NCBI GenBank assembly: GCA_035690485.1
Contig: DASSKL010000066.1
Span: 30,560-94,559, forward strand
Reading direction: 5' to 3'
DNA length: 64,000 nucleotides
DNA from: Mycobacteriales bacterium
GTDB taxonomy: Bacteria; Actinomycetota; Actinomycetes; JAFAQI01; DASSKL01
A model generated the notes under the pieces. The model saw only the letters and a program-made list of their open reading frames with translations, did no database searches and was not told the origin of the DNA. Positions 18,184 to 27,230 of this stretch are shown in pieces. A program made the position numbers and the translations under genes. How positions within the stretch are numbered: the stretch's first letter is position 1; each line of letters opens with the position of its first letter.

Positions 18184-18678
18184 ATGTCCACGATCAGCGA
18201 GGTTCGGCAGGGTCCGGTCGCGTCGGTGCGCGGTCTGGCCGCCAAGGTCGGGGCGGTCGCGGTCGTCGCGGCCGGCGGGCTCGCAACATATGCGGCGTAC
18301 GGCGATCCGCACGCGAAGTCCGGCCAGGAGTCGGCGGTCCCGTCGCTCGTGGTGATCGCCGTGGTGGTCGGCCTGATCGTCTACGGCTGGGTCGTCCCCA
18401 AGGGGCTGCGGTCGATCCGGTCCGGTGGCCGGCACGCGGCCCGGTGGGCGCTGGTGCCGGCGGTGGTCGCGCTGCTGGTGAGCGTGGCCTTCTGGAGCGG
18501 CCTGCCGGTGGTGATCGGTGCCGGCGCGCTGATGCTGGCCGCGGAGGGGCGGGCGCAGGCAGCCGGTCGAGGGATCGGTGCCAGGCCGTTCACGATCGCA
18601 CTGACTCTCGCCGCGCTCGCGGTGGTCGGAAGCATTCTGTTCACCGTGCTCGGTAACACCGTGATGTCGCACTCCTAG
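18184..18678 (+). CDS. Hypothetical membrane protein
   Basis: A 164-residue protein with an N-terminal helix and three further hydrophobic segments (VVVIAVVVGLIVYGW-like, LVPAVVALLVSVAFW, and a C-terminal helix ending VLGNTVMSHS). No motif I recognise. ATG 18184 follows GGTGGGGGAG. It lies just upstream of the sensor-kinase gene in the same direction with an 82-base gap. Confidence 0.6.
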   Translation: MSTISEVRQGPVASVRGLAAKVGAVAVVAAGGLATYAAYGDPHAKSGQESAVPSLVVIAVVVGLIVYGWVVPKGLRSIRSGGRHAARWALVPAVVALLVSVAFWSGLPVVIGAGALMLAAEGRAQAAGRGIGARPFTIALTLAALAVVGSILFTVLGNTVMSHS

Positions 18679-18760
18679 AGCGAGTTACGCGCCTGCGGCG
18701 AAGCCGAGCGACGCCGCGGCGCGGGTGGGACACTGGCAGCCAGGACGTCGGGTGGGGGCG

Positions 18761-20785
18761 ATGGCGACGGACACCGCGGTGCGGCACGATCTCGTGCGTC
18801 GTACCGCGGTGTCCCTCGTCGTCTTCGCCGTCGTCGCGCTGGTGGTTCTGGGACTCGTCCTGTCCGCACTCGACGGGCGGGCCGGCGGCGCGGTCGTCGG
18901 TGTCGTCGGGCCGCTCGCCTTCACCGCTGTCGGCGGGCTCGTCGCCGTGCAACGACCCGACAACCGGTTGGGGTGGCTGTTCCTCGTCGGCGCCGTGCTG
19001 ATGACGGTTCTCGGCGTCGGTGGGGAGTACGCCAAGCGCGCCCTCGTCGACGCGCCCGGCTCGCTGCCGGCGGGGACCTTCGTCGCGTGGCTCGCCGACT
19101 CGATGGCCACTCCGATGGCGGGGGTGCTCGCCGGACTCTTGCCGCAGCTGTTCCCGACCGGTCGGCCGCTGTCGCGGCGGTGGCGCTTCCTGGTCTGGGC
19201 CGCGTGCGGCTACATCCTGCTGGCGTTCGTGGGCAACGCGGTGGCGGCGCAGAAGCTGGAGAGCGTGCCGCAGATCGACAACCCCTACGCCGTCGCCGCG
19301 CTGCAAGGCGCGGTCGGGCCGGTCGTCGGCATCTCGGGGCTGTGCGGGGTTGTCGCCCTGGTCGGCGGCGTCGTCACGCTGGCGCTGAGGTGGCGCCGGG
19401 CGGCCGGCGACGAGCGCCAGCAGCTGAAGTGGTTTCTCGCGGGCGTCGTCTGGCTGCCGATCCCTCTGGTGCTGCACGGCGTGGTGTCGTCGACGATCGA
19501 CGACGCGCTGTTCTCGTTCGTGTTCGTGCTGATCCCGGTCGTGCTCGGCGTCGCGATCCTGCGCTACCGGCTCTACGACCTCGACCTCGCCGTACGGCGC
19601 ACGGTCGCCTACGCGACCGTCACGGCGCTGGTCGTGGGCCTCTACCTGGCGGTCGTCGCAACGGCGGCGCTGGCGGTCTCCGGCGCGGTCCCGCTCGGTG
19701 CGCACGTCGCCGCCGCGGTGGCTGCGGCAGCGGTGTTCCAGCCGCTGCGGTCGAGGGTGCATCGAGCGGTCGACCGCGTCTACTACGGCGATCGGGCCCG
19801 GCCTTACGAGGCCGTCGGCCGGTTGGCCCGCCGGCTCGAGGCCGCGGCGGCGCCCGAGACCGTGCTGCCGACGGTGGTCGAGACCGTCGCCGACGCGCTG
19901 CGGGTGCCCTACGTCGGTATCGAGCTCGACGACGGCGGTCTGCGGGTCCTCGCGGCCGAGCACGGCACCCGGTCGCTGGAGCCGGTGAGCTTTCCGATGA
20001 CCTACCAGAACGACGTGGTCGGCCGGATGCTCGTGTCGCCGCGTGACGCGCGCGACCCGCTCGGCCCGGCCGACCTGAGGCTCCTGGCCGACCTCGCCCG
20101 GCAGGCCGGTGTTGCCGCGGCGGCGGTGCGGACGACGACCGCGCTGCTGCGCTCACGTTCGGAGCTGGTCGCCGCCCGGGAGGAGGAACGCCGCCGGCTG
20201 CGCCGCGACCTGCACGACGGTCTGGGCCCGACGCTGGCCGGGGTCACCTTGGGGCTGCACGCCGCGCGGGCCAAGCTCGCCGCCGACCCGGAGGAGAGCG
20301 AGCGCCTCCTCGCCGCCATCGAGACGGAGGTGGAGGAGGCCGTCGCCGACGTGCGGCGGCTGGTCTACGGCCTGCGGCCGCCGGCGCTCGACGAGTTCGG
20401 CCTGGTGCGCGCCGTCCAGCTGCACGCGGCCCGCTTCGACGGGACCCAGGGCGGCCTGCGCGTGGTCGTCGACAGCCCGCCCGAGGGTCTGGGCGTGCTG
20501 CCCGCCGCCGTCGAGGTCGCGGCCTACCGCATCGCGACGGAGGCGCTGACGAACGTCGCGCGCCACGCGCAGGCGCAGACCTGCACGGTCCGCCTGTCGC
20601 TCAACGGAGCGTTGGAGGTCGAGGTCACCGACGACGGTCGCGGGTTCGCCGCCGAGCCGGACGTGGGTGTCGGGCTCGCCGCGATGCGCGAGCGCGCGGC
20701 CGAGCTCGGCGGCACGCTCAGCCTCGAGCGACCGGAGACGGGCGCGCGGGTGCGGGCCAGGCTGCCGATCCCGGAGCCACGATGA
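18761..20785 (+). CDS. NarL-type sensor histidine kinase (HisKA_3)
   Basis: A 674-residue membrane kinase. The first ~330 residues hold eight or more transmembrane helices. A linker follows with a GAF-like segment, then the HisKA_3 dimerisation helix with the phospho-accepting H485 in RRDLHDGLGPTLAGV, and an HATPase_c domain with ATEALTNVARHA (N box) and TDDGRGF (G box). It pairs with the response regulator that overlaps its stop codon by ATGA. The signal is unknown; the membrane part suggests an intramembrane or lipid signal. Confidence 0.92.
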   Translation: MATDTAVRHDLVRRTAVSLVVFAVVALVVLGLVLSALDGRAGGAVVGVVGPLAFTAVGGLVAVQRPDNRLGWLFLVGAVLMTVLGVGGEYAKRALVDAPGSLPAGTFVAWLADSMATPMAGVLAGLLPQLFPTGRPLSRRWRFLVWAACGYILLAFVGNAVAAQKLESVPQIDNPYAVAALQGAVGPVVGISGLCGVVALVGGVVTLALRWRRAAGDERQQLKWFLAGVVWLPIPLVLHGVVSSTIDDALFSFVFVLIPVVLGVAILRYRLYDLDLAVRRTVAYATVTALVVGLYLAVVATAALAVSGAVPLGAHVAAAVAAAAVFQPLRSRVHRAVDRVYYGDRARPYEAVGRLARRLEAAAAPETVLPTVVETVADALRVPYVGIELDDGGLRVLAAEHGTRSLEPVSFPMTYQNDVVGRMLVSPRDARDPLGPADLRLLADLARQAGVAAAAVRTTTALLRSRSELVAAREEERRRLRRDLHDGLGPTLAGVTLGLHAARAKLAADPEESERLLAAIETEVEEAVADVRRLVYGLRPPALDEFGLVRAVQLHAARFDGTQGGLRVVVDSPPEGLGVLPAAVEVAAYRIATEALTNVARHAQAQTCTVRLSLNGALEVEVTDDGRGFAAEPDVGVGLAAMRERAAELGGTLSLERPETGARVRARLPIPEPR

Positions 20786-21441
20786 GCGAGCCGCTGCAGG
20801 TGGTGATCGCCGACGACCACCCGGTGTTCCTGAACGGCCTACGGGCGCTGCTGTCGACCGACCCGGACATCCAGGTCGTCGGCGAGGCGGTCGACGGGCT
20901 GCAGGTCGTCTCGCTGGTCGAGGAGCTGCAGCCGGACGTCGTCGTCATGGACCTGCACATGCCCGAGCTGGACGGCGTCGCGGCGACCAGGAGCATCACG
21001 CAAGACAGCCCGCACGTCGCGGTGCTCGTCCTGACGATGTTCGACGACGACGACTCGGTCTTCGCGGCGATGCGGGCGGGCGCCCGCGGCTACCTGCTGA
21101 AGGGCACCAACCAGGGCGACATCGTGCGCGCCGTGCACCTCGTGGGCGCGGGTGGGGCGATGTTCGGTCCGCTCGTCGCGCAGCGGGTCATCGAGTTCTT
21201 CGCCCGGCCGAGACCGGCCGGGGTGGCGCTCGTGTTCCCGCAGCTGACCGACCGGGAGCACGAGATCCTCGAGCTGGTCGCCCAGGGGCACGCCAACCCG
21301 GCGATCGCCCGGCGGCTGCGGATCAGCGACAAGACCGTGCGCAACCACCTGTCGAACATCTTCACCAAGCTCGCCGTCGCGGACCGTGCGCAGGCCGTGA
21401 TCCGGGCGAGGGAGGCCGGCCTCGGGACGCGTCCCATCTGA
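20782..21441 (+). CDS. NarL/FixJ-family response regulator
   Basis: A 219-residue regulator with a receiver domain (acidic pocket ADDHPVF, phospho-acceptor D57 in VVMDLHMPE, Lys in YLLKGTN) and a C-terminal LuxR helix-turn-helix (LTDREHEILELVAQGHANPA, then RRLRISDKTVRNHLSNI). It is translated with the upstream kinase through an ATGA overlap. Targets are unknown; the Mn riboswitch-controlled transporter lies directly downstream but has its own leader. Confidence 0.93.
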   Translation: MSEPLQVVIADDHPVFLNGLRALLSTDPDIQVVGEAVDGLQVVSLVEELQPDVVVMDLHMPELDGVAATRSITQDSPHVAVLVLTMFDDDDSVFAAMRAGARGYLLKGTNQGDIVRAVHLVGAGGAMFGPLVAQRVIEFFARPRPAGVALVFPQLTDREHEILELVAQGHANPAIARRLRISDKTVRNHLSNIFTKLAVADRAQAVIRAREAGLGTRPI

Positions 21442-21465
21442 GCCCCGGGACCACGCGGGTAGAGT

Positions 21466-21630
21466 GAGTTCCGAAGGGGAGTAGCCCCGTCACCGGCGGT
21501 CGACATGCTGGCGCTCGCGCCCGGCCGCCGGGCCTGCACTCGCTGCAGGTGGGCGAGACCTTCGACCAGGCCGACCAGGCCGGGCCGAAGGCACCCCGTC
21601 CCTTCTCCCGGCCGAGACCGGGAGGAACCC
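21466..21630 (+). promoter_or_regulatory. yybP-ykoY manganese riboswitch
   Basis: The leader contains the invariant loop GGGGAGUAG (21476-21484), the GUCGACA segment at 21499-21505, and GAGACC elements at 21555-21560 and 21614-21619. The last sits in a 7-bp hairpin (CTCCCGG 21605-21611 pairing with CCGGGAG 21618-21624). These are the conserved features of the yybP-ykoY class, whose known ligand is Mn2+. It precedes a GDT1-type Mn transporter, a standard target. Exact ends are approximate. Confidence 0.85.
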
Positions 21631-21664
21631 ACGTGCGGAGCGGGCAGCACTGCCGCGGTGCGTC

Positions 21665-22267
21665 GTGCTGAGCGCGGCGGTCGTCGCCACCGTGTTCGGC
21701 GTCATCTTCCTCGCCGAGCTTCCCGACAAGAGCCTGTTCGCCTCGCTGGTGCTCGGCACGCGCTACCGCGGGCTCTACGTCTGGGTCGGCGTGGCCGCGG
21801 CCTTCCTCGTGCACGTGGTCATCGCCGTGGCGGCCGGCCAGGCGCTGACGCTGCTCCCGCAGCAGGTGGTGGAGTCGGTCGTCGCCGCGTTGTTCCTGGC
21901 CGGCGCGGCCTACCTGCTGCTCGGCAGCGAGGAGGCCGTGACGCGAGAGGGGGTCGAGGAGGGGGAGCGGGCGGCGCGCGTGCCGCCGAGCTTCCTGCGG
22001 GTCGCGCTGACGTCGTTCGGCGTGGTGTTCGTCGGCGAGTGGGGCGACATCACCCAGATCGTCACGGCCAACTACGCCGCCCGTTACGCCGCGCCGTTCT
22101 CGGTCGGCCTCGGTGCCGTGCTCGCCCTCTGGGCGGTGACGGCGCTCGCGGTGACCGCCGGCTCGAAGCTGCTGGACCACGTCTCCGTGACCGTGGTACG
22201 CCGGGTGACCGGGGTGATTCTGCTGGGCTTCGCGGCCTACAGTGCGGTGGCGGCGGCGACCGGCTGA
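21665..22267 (+). CDS. GDT1/UPF0016 family manganese transporter
   Basis: A 200-residue membrane protein with the family's twofold pseudo-symmetry: AELPDKSLFASLVLG in the first half and GEWGDITQIVTANYAAR in the second, equivalent to the paired ExGD(K/R)(T/S) cation motifs. Bacterial members export Mn2+ and are commonly under the yybP-ykoY riboswitch, as here. The first repeat has P in place of G. The GTG start has no clear Shine-Dalgarno, consistent with riboswitch-controlled initiation, but the start is uncertain. Confidence 0.88.
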   Translation: MLSAAVVATVFGVIFLAELPDKSLFASLVLGTRYRGLYVWVGVAAAFLVHVVIAVAAGQALTLLPQQVVESVVAALFLAGAAYLLLGSEEAVTREGVEEGERAARVPPSFLRVALTSFGVVFVGEWGDITQIVTANYAARYAAPFSVGLGAVLALWAVTALAVTAGSKLLDHVSVTVVRRVTGVILLGFAAYSAVAAATG

Positions 22268-22286
22268 CCGCGCCGAGGAGGGCCGG

Positions 22287-23153
22287 ATGGACTCGTTCGA
22301 GGGGCGGCTCGCCGTCGTCACTGGCGGCGGCAGCGGCATGGGCCGCGAGCTTGTCGTGCAGCTGGCCCGGGAGGGGTGTGCGGTCGCCGCGTGCGACCTC
22401 AACCTCGAGGCCCTGCACGAGACGGTGCGGCTCGCGTCCGCCGAGGCGCCCGCCGGCCTCAAGATCACCGCCCACCGGTGCGACGTCTCCGACCCCGCGG
22501 CGGTCGACCGGTTCCGCGACGAGGTGCTGCGCGACCACGCGACCGACCACGTCGACCTGCTGTTCAACAACGCCGGCATCGGGGGCGGCGGCAGCTTCGT
22601 CACCGCCGACCGCGGCGAGTGGGAGCGCACGTTCGGCGTGTGCTGGGGTGGCGTCTACAACTGCAGCCGCGCCTTTGTCCCGCTGCTCGTCGCGAGCGAC
22701 GACGCCTACCTGGTCAACACGAGCAGCGTCAACGGCTTCTGGGCGCGACTCGCGCCGGGCGTGCCGCACACGGCCTACAGCAGCGCGAAGTTTGCGGTGA
22801 AGGGCTTCTCCGAGGCGCTGATCGAGGACTTCCGCGTCAACGCCCCGCACGTCAAGGTCGCGGTCGTGATGCCCGGCCACATCGGCACCGACATCGTCGT
22901 CAACTCCCGCCGCGCGCACGGCGGCGGCGAGGTCGAGGCCGACGTCGAGGCCATCGGCACGATGTTCCGCGACAGCGCGCCGACGTCGGCGGCGCAGGCG
23001 GCCACGATCATTCTCGACGGCGTACGTCGCGGCGCCTGGCGCATCCTGGTCGGCGACGACGCGCACGCGATCGACGAGGCGGTGCGGGCCGATCCGGAGG
23101 CGGCGTACGAGCCCGGCGTCAGCCTCGGCACGCTGCGCCTGCCCGCGTCCTGA
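22287..23153 (+). CDS. Short-chain dehydrogenase/reductase
   Basis: A 288-residue classical SDR. The nucleotide-binding TGGGSGMG motif, the NNAG motif (FNNAGIGGGG) and the catalytic Ser-Tyr-Lys (TSSVNGF ... YSSAKFAVKG) are present. The acidic D at the end of strand 2 (ACDLNLE) favours NAD. ATG 22287 has GAGGAGGG upstream. The next gene, an FMN enzyme, starts 11 bases after its stop, suggesting an operon that oxidises an alcohol or hydroxy acid. Confidence 0.9.
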   Translation: MDSFEGRLAVVTGGGSGMGRELVVQLAREGCAVAACDLNLEALHETVRLASAEAPAGLKITAHRCDVSDPAAVDRFRDEVLRDHATDHVDLLFNNAGIGGGGSFVTADRGEWERTFGVCWGGVYNCSRAFVPLLVASDDAYLVNTSSVNGFWARLAPGVPHTAYSSAKFAVKGFSEALIEDFRVNAPHVKVAVVMPGHIGTDIVVNSRRAHGGGEVEADVEAIGTMFRDSAPTSAAQAATIILDGVRRGAWRILVGDDAHAIDEAVRADPEAAYEPGVSLGTLRLPAS

Positions 23154-23164
23154 CCGGAGCTTGC

Positions 23165-24415
23165 ATGGCGAACCCGTTCAGGACCCTGCGGTCGGTCGTC
23201 CGGCTGGGTCCGGTCGAGACCGACCCGATCGAGCGGCGGCTGTCCCGTGCCGCGTCCGTCGCGGACCTGCGGCGCATCGCGAGGCGGCGGCTGCCCGGCG
23301 GGGTCTTCGACTACATCGACGGTGCCGCCGAGGACGAGCGCACGCTGGCGGCCAACCAGGCGGCGTACGGCGCGGTGACCTACCGGCCACGAGTGCTGCG
23401 CGGCATCACCGAGGTCGACCTCTCCACGACGATTCTCGGCAAGCCGGCTGACTACCCGCTCGCCCTGGCCCCGACCGGCTTCACCCGCATCGCCGATCCC
23501 GCCGGGGAGCTCGCCGTCGCCCGGGCCGCTGCGCGCGCCGGCCTGCCCTACACGCTGTCCACGCTGAGCACCCGGTCGATCGAGGAGGTGCGCGCGGTCA
23601 GCGACGGGCGGCTGTGGTTCCAGGTCTACGCCTGGCGCGATCGCGGGCTGGTCAAGGAGATGATCGACCGCGCTGCCGGCGCCCGCTACGAGGCGCTCGT
23701 GCTGACCGTCGACACCGCGGTGCTCGGCCGGCGTGAGCGCGACGTCCGACGCGGCTTCTCGCTGCCACCGGCGATCGGTCTGGGGACGTTCGTCGACGGA
23801 GCGCTGCACCCCGGCTGGACCTGGCAGTTCGTGCGCAGCGAGCCGATCCGCTTCGCCAACGTCGTCGGCCGCGACGTCGGCGACGGCGCCTCGCCGGTGA
23901 CGCTGTCCGACTACATCAACACGCAGTTCGACCCCGGCCTGTCCTGGGACGACGTCGACTGGCTGCGCTCGGTGTGGCACGGCCCGGTGCTGGTCAAGGG
24001 CATCCAGACCGTCGAGGACGCCAGGATCGCCGCCGACGCCGGTGTCGACGCGATCGTGCTGTCCAACCACGGCGGCCGGCAGCTCGACGGCGCGCCCGCG
24101 ACGCTGCCGCTGGTCGCGCCGGTGGCGGACGCGGTCGGCGGGCGCACGGAGATCATCTGCGACGGCGGCGTACGCCGGGGCAGCGACATCCTCAAGGCGG
24201 TGGCCCTCGGCGCCACCGCCTGCATGGCCGGCCGCGCCTACCTCTACGGCCTCGGTGCCGCCGGCGAGCGCGGCGTCGATCGGGTGCTCGAGTGGTTCCG
24301 GGCGGACCTCGCCCGCACCATGAGCCTGGTCGGCGCGGCAAGCGTCGCGGACCTGAATCGTTCGTTGGTGGAGGCCGCCTTCGAGCGGGCGGCCTTCAGC
24401 TCACCCAGGACTTGA
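23165..24415 (+). CDS. FMN-dependent alpha-hydroxy-acid dehydrogenase (L-lactate dehydrogenase-like)
   Basis: A 416-residue TIM-barrel flavoenzyme that resembles mycobacterial LldD2. FMN and substrate residues are visible: LALAPTGFTRI, VDTAVLGRRERDVR, the lysine in VLVKGIQT, and the active-site HGGRQLDG, followed by the phosphate-binding GGVRRGSDILKA and GRAYLYGL. It would oxidise L-lactate or a related 2-hydroxy acid, passing electrons to the quinone pool. It sits directly after an SDR. Its 3' end overlaps the convergent LLM gene by 20 bases. Confidence 0.88.
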   Translation: MANPFRTLRSVVRLGPVETDPIERRLSRAASVADLRRIARRRLPGGVFDYIDGAAEDERTLAANQAAYGAVTYRPRVLRGITEVDLSTTILGKPADYPLALAPTGFTRIADPAGELAVARAAARAGLPYTLSTLSTRSIEEVRAVSDGRLWFQVYAWRDRGLVKEMIDRAAGARYEALVLTVDTAVLGRRERDVRRGFSLPPAIGLGTFVDGALHPGWTWQFVRSEPIRFANVVGRDVGDGASPVTLSDYINTQFDPGLSWDDVDWLRSVWHGPVLVKGIQTVEDARIAADAGVDAIVLSNHGGRQLDGAPATLPLVAPVADAVGGRTEIICDGGVRRGSDILKAVALGATACMAGRAYLYGLGAAGERGVDRVLEWFRADLARTMSLVGAASVADLNRSLVEAAFERAAFSSPRT

Positions 24416-25430
24416 CCTTCTCGATCAGCGCCAGCGGGTCATCACCGACCGGGTTCACCGTGAGCCGGGTCACGCCGGCGTCCCGGTAGGCCTGGATGCG
24501 CTCGCGCACCCGGCCTTCGTCACCGACGAGCGCCGTGGCGGCGAGGTAGTCGTCGGGCACCAGCGCTTCGGCCTCGGACTTCTGTCCGGACAGGTAGAGG
24601 TTCTGGATCCGCTCGGCCTCGTCCTCGTAGCCGTAGCGCCGGAACACGTTGTTGTAGAAGTTGCGACCCTTGGCGCCCATGCCACCGACGTACAGCGCCG
24701 TCATCGGGCGGGCCGCGTCGCGCAGCTTGCGGGCGGTGTCCTCGTCGCAGATCGACAGCGTGCCGCCCGCGACGATCTGCAGCGGCTCGAGCGAGGAGTC
24801 GCGCCGGGCCAGGCCGCGGTCGAGGTCGGCCTTCCAGATGTCGGCCTTGTCGGGGTGGAAGAACGCCGGCAGCCAGCCGTCGGCGAGCTGGGCGGTCATC
24901 TCGACGTTCTTCGGGCCGAGCGAAGCGATGTAGATCGGGATGCTGTCGCGCACCGGATGGTTGATGATCTTCAGCGGCTTGCCCAGCCCGGTGCCCTGGC
25001 CCTCGGGGAGCGGCAAATGGTAGGCCTCGCCGTCGTAGGCGACCCGCTCGCGCTTCCAGACCAGGCGGCAGATGTCGATGACCTCGCGGGTGCGGGTGAG
25101 CGGCTTGTCGTAGGGCACGCCGTGCCAGCCTTCGATGACCTGCGGTCCCGACGTGCCGAGGCCGAGCACGAACCGGCCGCCGGACACCGCGTCGAGACCG
25201 GCGGCGGTCATCGCGGTCAGCGTCGGCGTGCGCGAGTAGATCGGCAGGATGCCGGACGCGAGCTCGGCGCGCTCGGTGTGCGCGGCGAGGTAGCCGAGGA
25301 TCGACACGGCGTCGAAGCTGTAGAGCTCGGCCACCCAGATCATGTCGATGCCGGCGGCTTCCAGGTCCTTCGCCCTGCGCGCCGCCTGCTTGGGGTCGCC
25401 GGTGTAGCCGAGACCGGTGGACAGCTTCAC
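24396..25430 (-). CDS. LLM-class (luciferase-like) F420-dependent oxidoreductase
   Basis: A 344-residue TIM-barrel oxidoreductase with the LLM features of actinobacterial F420 enzymes: N-terminal LSTGLGYTGD, VAELYSFDAVSILGY, RFVLGLGTSGPQVIEGWHG and PIYIASLGPKNVEM. These belong to the F420 rather than FMN subgroup by general resemblance. The substrate is unknown. It converges with the lactate-dehydrogenase-like gene. Confidence 0.88.
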   Translation of the reverse strand: MKLSTGLGYTGDPKQAARRAKDLEAAGIDMIWVAELYSFDAVSILGYLAAHTERAELASGILPIYSRTPTLTAMTAAGLDAVSGGRFVLGLGTSGPQVIEGWHGVPYDKPLTRTREVIDICRLVWKRERVAYDGEAYHLPLPEGQGTGLGKPLKIINHPVRDSIPIYIASLGPKNVEMTAQLADGWLPAFFHPDKADIWKADLDRGLARRDSSLEPLQIVAGGTLSICDEDTARKLRDAARPMTALYVGGMGAKGRNFYNNVFRRYGYEDEAERIQNLYLSGQKSEAEALVPDDYLAATALVGDEGRVRERIQAYRDAGVTRLTVNPVGDDPLALIEKVKSWVS

Positions 25431-25479
25431 GCGCTCCTCCTGTGACGCGACGGTGCGGGCACTGTACGACGGGACGTGG

Positions 25480-25866
25480 TCAGCGCCGCGACCACAGCTT
25501 GCGGCTGTAGAGCGTGAGGTTGTGGAAGATCCACGAGTTGACCAGCACGGCGAGCGGGCGCTCGCCGGACTCGTCGACGGCGACCTCGACGTCGTAGTCG
25601 CCGATCTTCCCGGCGCGGATGCCGTCGCCGGTCGTCGGTCCCACCAGGGCGATCTCGGCCGCGATCGCCGGTGTCACCAGCAGCGCCAGAGGCTGCACGA
25701 TGCCTTCGGGTGTCACCGCGCTGACGCAGGCGATCTCCGCGTCGCTACCGAGCACTCCGCGCATGACCGCCATCAGCCGGCCGGGTTGGCGCAGCCGCTC
25801 GCGCAGCTTCGGCCAGAGCTCTCGCTCGGTCTCGTCGAGCCCCAGAGCGGAGTGCGCGCCACACAT
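25480..25866 (-). CDS. Hypothetical protein
   Basis: A 128-residue protein without a family I recognise. The middle has alternating strands (ALLVTPAIAAEIALVGPTTG; YDVEVAVDESGERPLAVLVN) that suggest a small beta-rich fold. It begins 6 bases after the stop of the PPOX gene on the same strand, so they are probably co-transcribed. Confidence 0.6.
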   Translation of the reverse strand: MCGAHSALGLDETERELWPKLRERLRQPGRLMAVMRGVLGSDAEIACVSAVTPEGIVQPLALLVTPAIAAEIALVGPTTGDGIRAGKIGDYDVEVAVDESGERPLAVLVNSWIFHNLTLYSRKLWSRR

Positions 25867-25872
25867 GGCTCG

Positions 25873-26367
25873 TCAGCGGCCGAGCTGTTCCAGTGAAGCG
25901 GCGCCCTTGCGGTGGTCCCAGGAGACGACCTTCTCGACCTGGACGCGGACGGTGACGCGCTGGTGGGCCAGCTTGCGGATGTGCGCCAGCGCCTCCTCCG
26001 GCAGTGGCACCGGGCTGTAGCGGGTGAACAGCGTGCACCCTGCGGCGACCGAGCTCTCGTAGCCGTCGTCGACGTCGGCGTAGCCGCGCAGCAGCACGGC
26101 GCGGAACTCCTCCACGCTGTTGCCGCGCTCGACGAGCACGCTGATCCGCGCGTCGCGACGCAGGTTCGCCACCTTCTGCGACTCACCGTCGGTCCAGAAG
26201 GACACCTGCCCGTCGAGGAGCATGTAGCTGAGCGGCACGACGTGCGGCCAGCCGTCGGCCCCGCAGGTCGCCACCTGGGCGCGACGGCCCTCGCCGAGGA
26301 ACGCCGTCACCTCGTCGTCGGACATCGCCAGGGACTGGCGTACGGACGGCTGCGCGGTCTCGGTCAC
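25873..26367 (-). CDS. PPOX-class (split-barrel) F420/FMN-dependent oxidoreductase
   Basis: A protein of about 164 residues with the split beta-barrel pattern: VTAFLGEGRRAQVATCGADG, WPHVVPLSYMLLDGQVSFWT, KVANLRRDARISVLVERG and a C-terminal VEKVVSWDHRKG. Actinobacterial members use F420H2 or FMN to reduce small planar substrates, or bind heme breakdown products. The start is uncertain between GTG 26367 and ATG 26325; neither has a good Shine-Dalgarno. It diverges from the enoyl-CoA hydratase gene. Confidence 0.8.
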   Translation of the reverse strand: MTETAQPSVRQSLAMSDDEVTAFLGEGRRAQVATCGADGWPHVVPLSYMLLDGQVSFWTDGESQKVANLRRDARISVLVERGNSVEEFRAVLLRGYADVDDGYESSVAAGCTLFTRYSPVPLPEEALAHIRKLAHQRVTVRVQVEKVVSWDHRKGAASLEQLGR

Positions 26368-26449
26368 CAGGCGATGCTGTCGGACGCCCGCGCTCGAGGC
26401 AACAACCGTCTGGGATGCTGGCGGCCGTTGCACCGACGGGAGGCGTTCC

Positions 26450-27190
26450 GTGACCGGCACTGAAGCGCTCGTGCTCCGTGAGGATGCCGACGGCGTCGCG
26501 ACCCTCACGCTCAACCGGCCCGACAAGCTCAACGCCTTGACCCCGGCCCTGTTCGTCGAGCTGCGTGCGCAGATCGACGCGCTGGCTGCGCAGGCGAGCA
26601 GCGTCGGCTGCGTGGTGCTGACCGGTGCCGGTCGCGCGTTCTGCGCCGGCAACGACCTCGCCGCGATCGCCGCCCGCGAGCAGGCGCCGACACCGCACTA
26701 CCAGGCGGAGACGATCGACGCACTCGAGTCGCTGCCCCAGCCGGTGATCGCGAAGGTGCGCGGCTACTGCTTCACCGGTGGCCTGGAGCTCGCCCTCGGC
26801 TGCGATCTCGTGGTCGCCGCCGAGTCGGCGGTCTTCGGTGACACGCACGGCAAGTGGGGACTGGTGCCCGTGTGGGGCATGTCGGTGCGGCTGCCCGAGC
26901 GCGTGGGCCGCGCGACCGCGAAGGACCTGATGTTCACCGGCCGGCGGGTCGACGGGGTCGAGGCACTGCGGATCGGCCTCGCCGACCGTTGCGTGCCCGA
27001 CGGCGGGCTCGACGCCGCTGTCGCCGGGCTCGCCGCCGAGATCGTCGGCAACAGCTGGGGCACCAGCCGGATCGACAAGCAGCTGCTGGCCGCGAGCGCG
27101 CGGATGGAGCGGCGGGAGGCGCTGCTGCACGAGCGCAGCGCGCCCTTCGGGCTGCCCGACGACATGGCCGAGCGGATGGCCGCCCGTTGA
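26450..27190 (+). CDS. Enoyl-CoA hydratase/isomerase family protein
   Basis: A 246-residue crotonase-fold protein. The oxyanion-hole segments are visible: GAGRAFCAGNDLAAI and GYCFTGGLELALGCDLVVAAE. The glutamate of the second segment (GGLELA) is kept, but the usual first catalytic glutamate near GGxxEL is shifted, so isomerase or hydrolase chemistry is possible. GGGAGG precedes the GTG start. It would act on an acyl-CoA; the pathway is not evident. Confidence 0.88.
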   Translation: MTGTEALVLREDADGVATLTLNRPDKLNALTPALFVELRAQIDALAAQASSVGCVVLTGAGRAFCAGNDLAAIAAREQAPTPHYQAETIDALESLPQPVIAKVRGYCFTGGLELALGCDLVVAAESAVFGDTHGKWGLVPVWGMSVRLPERVGRATAKDLMFTGRRVDGVEALRIGLADRCVPDGGLDAAVAGLAAEIVGNSWGTSRIDKQLLAASARMERREALLHERSAPFGLPDDMAERMAAR

Positions 27191-27230
27191 CAACGCCCGA
27201 CGGGTCGCTGCACCTGGTAGACAGGCGCGC

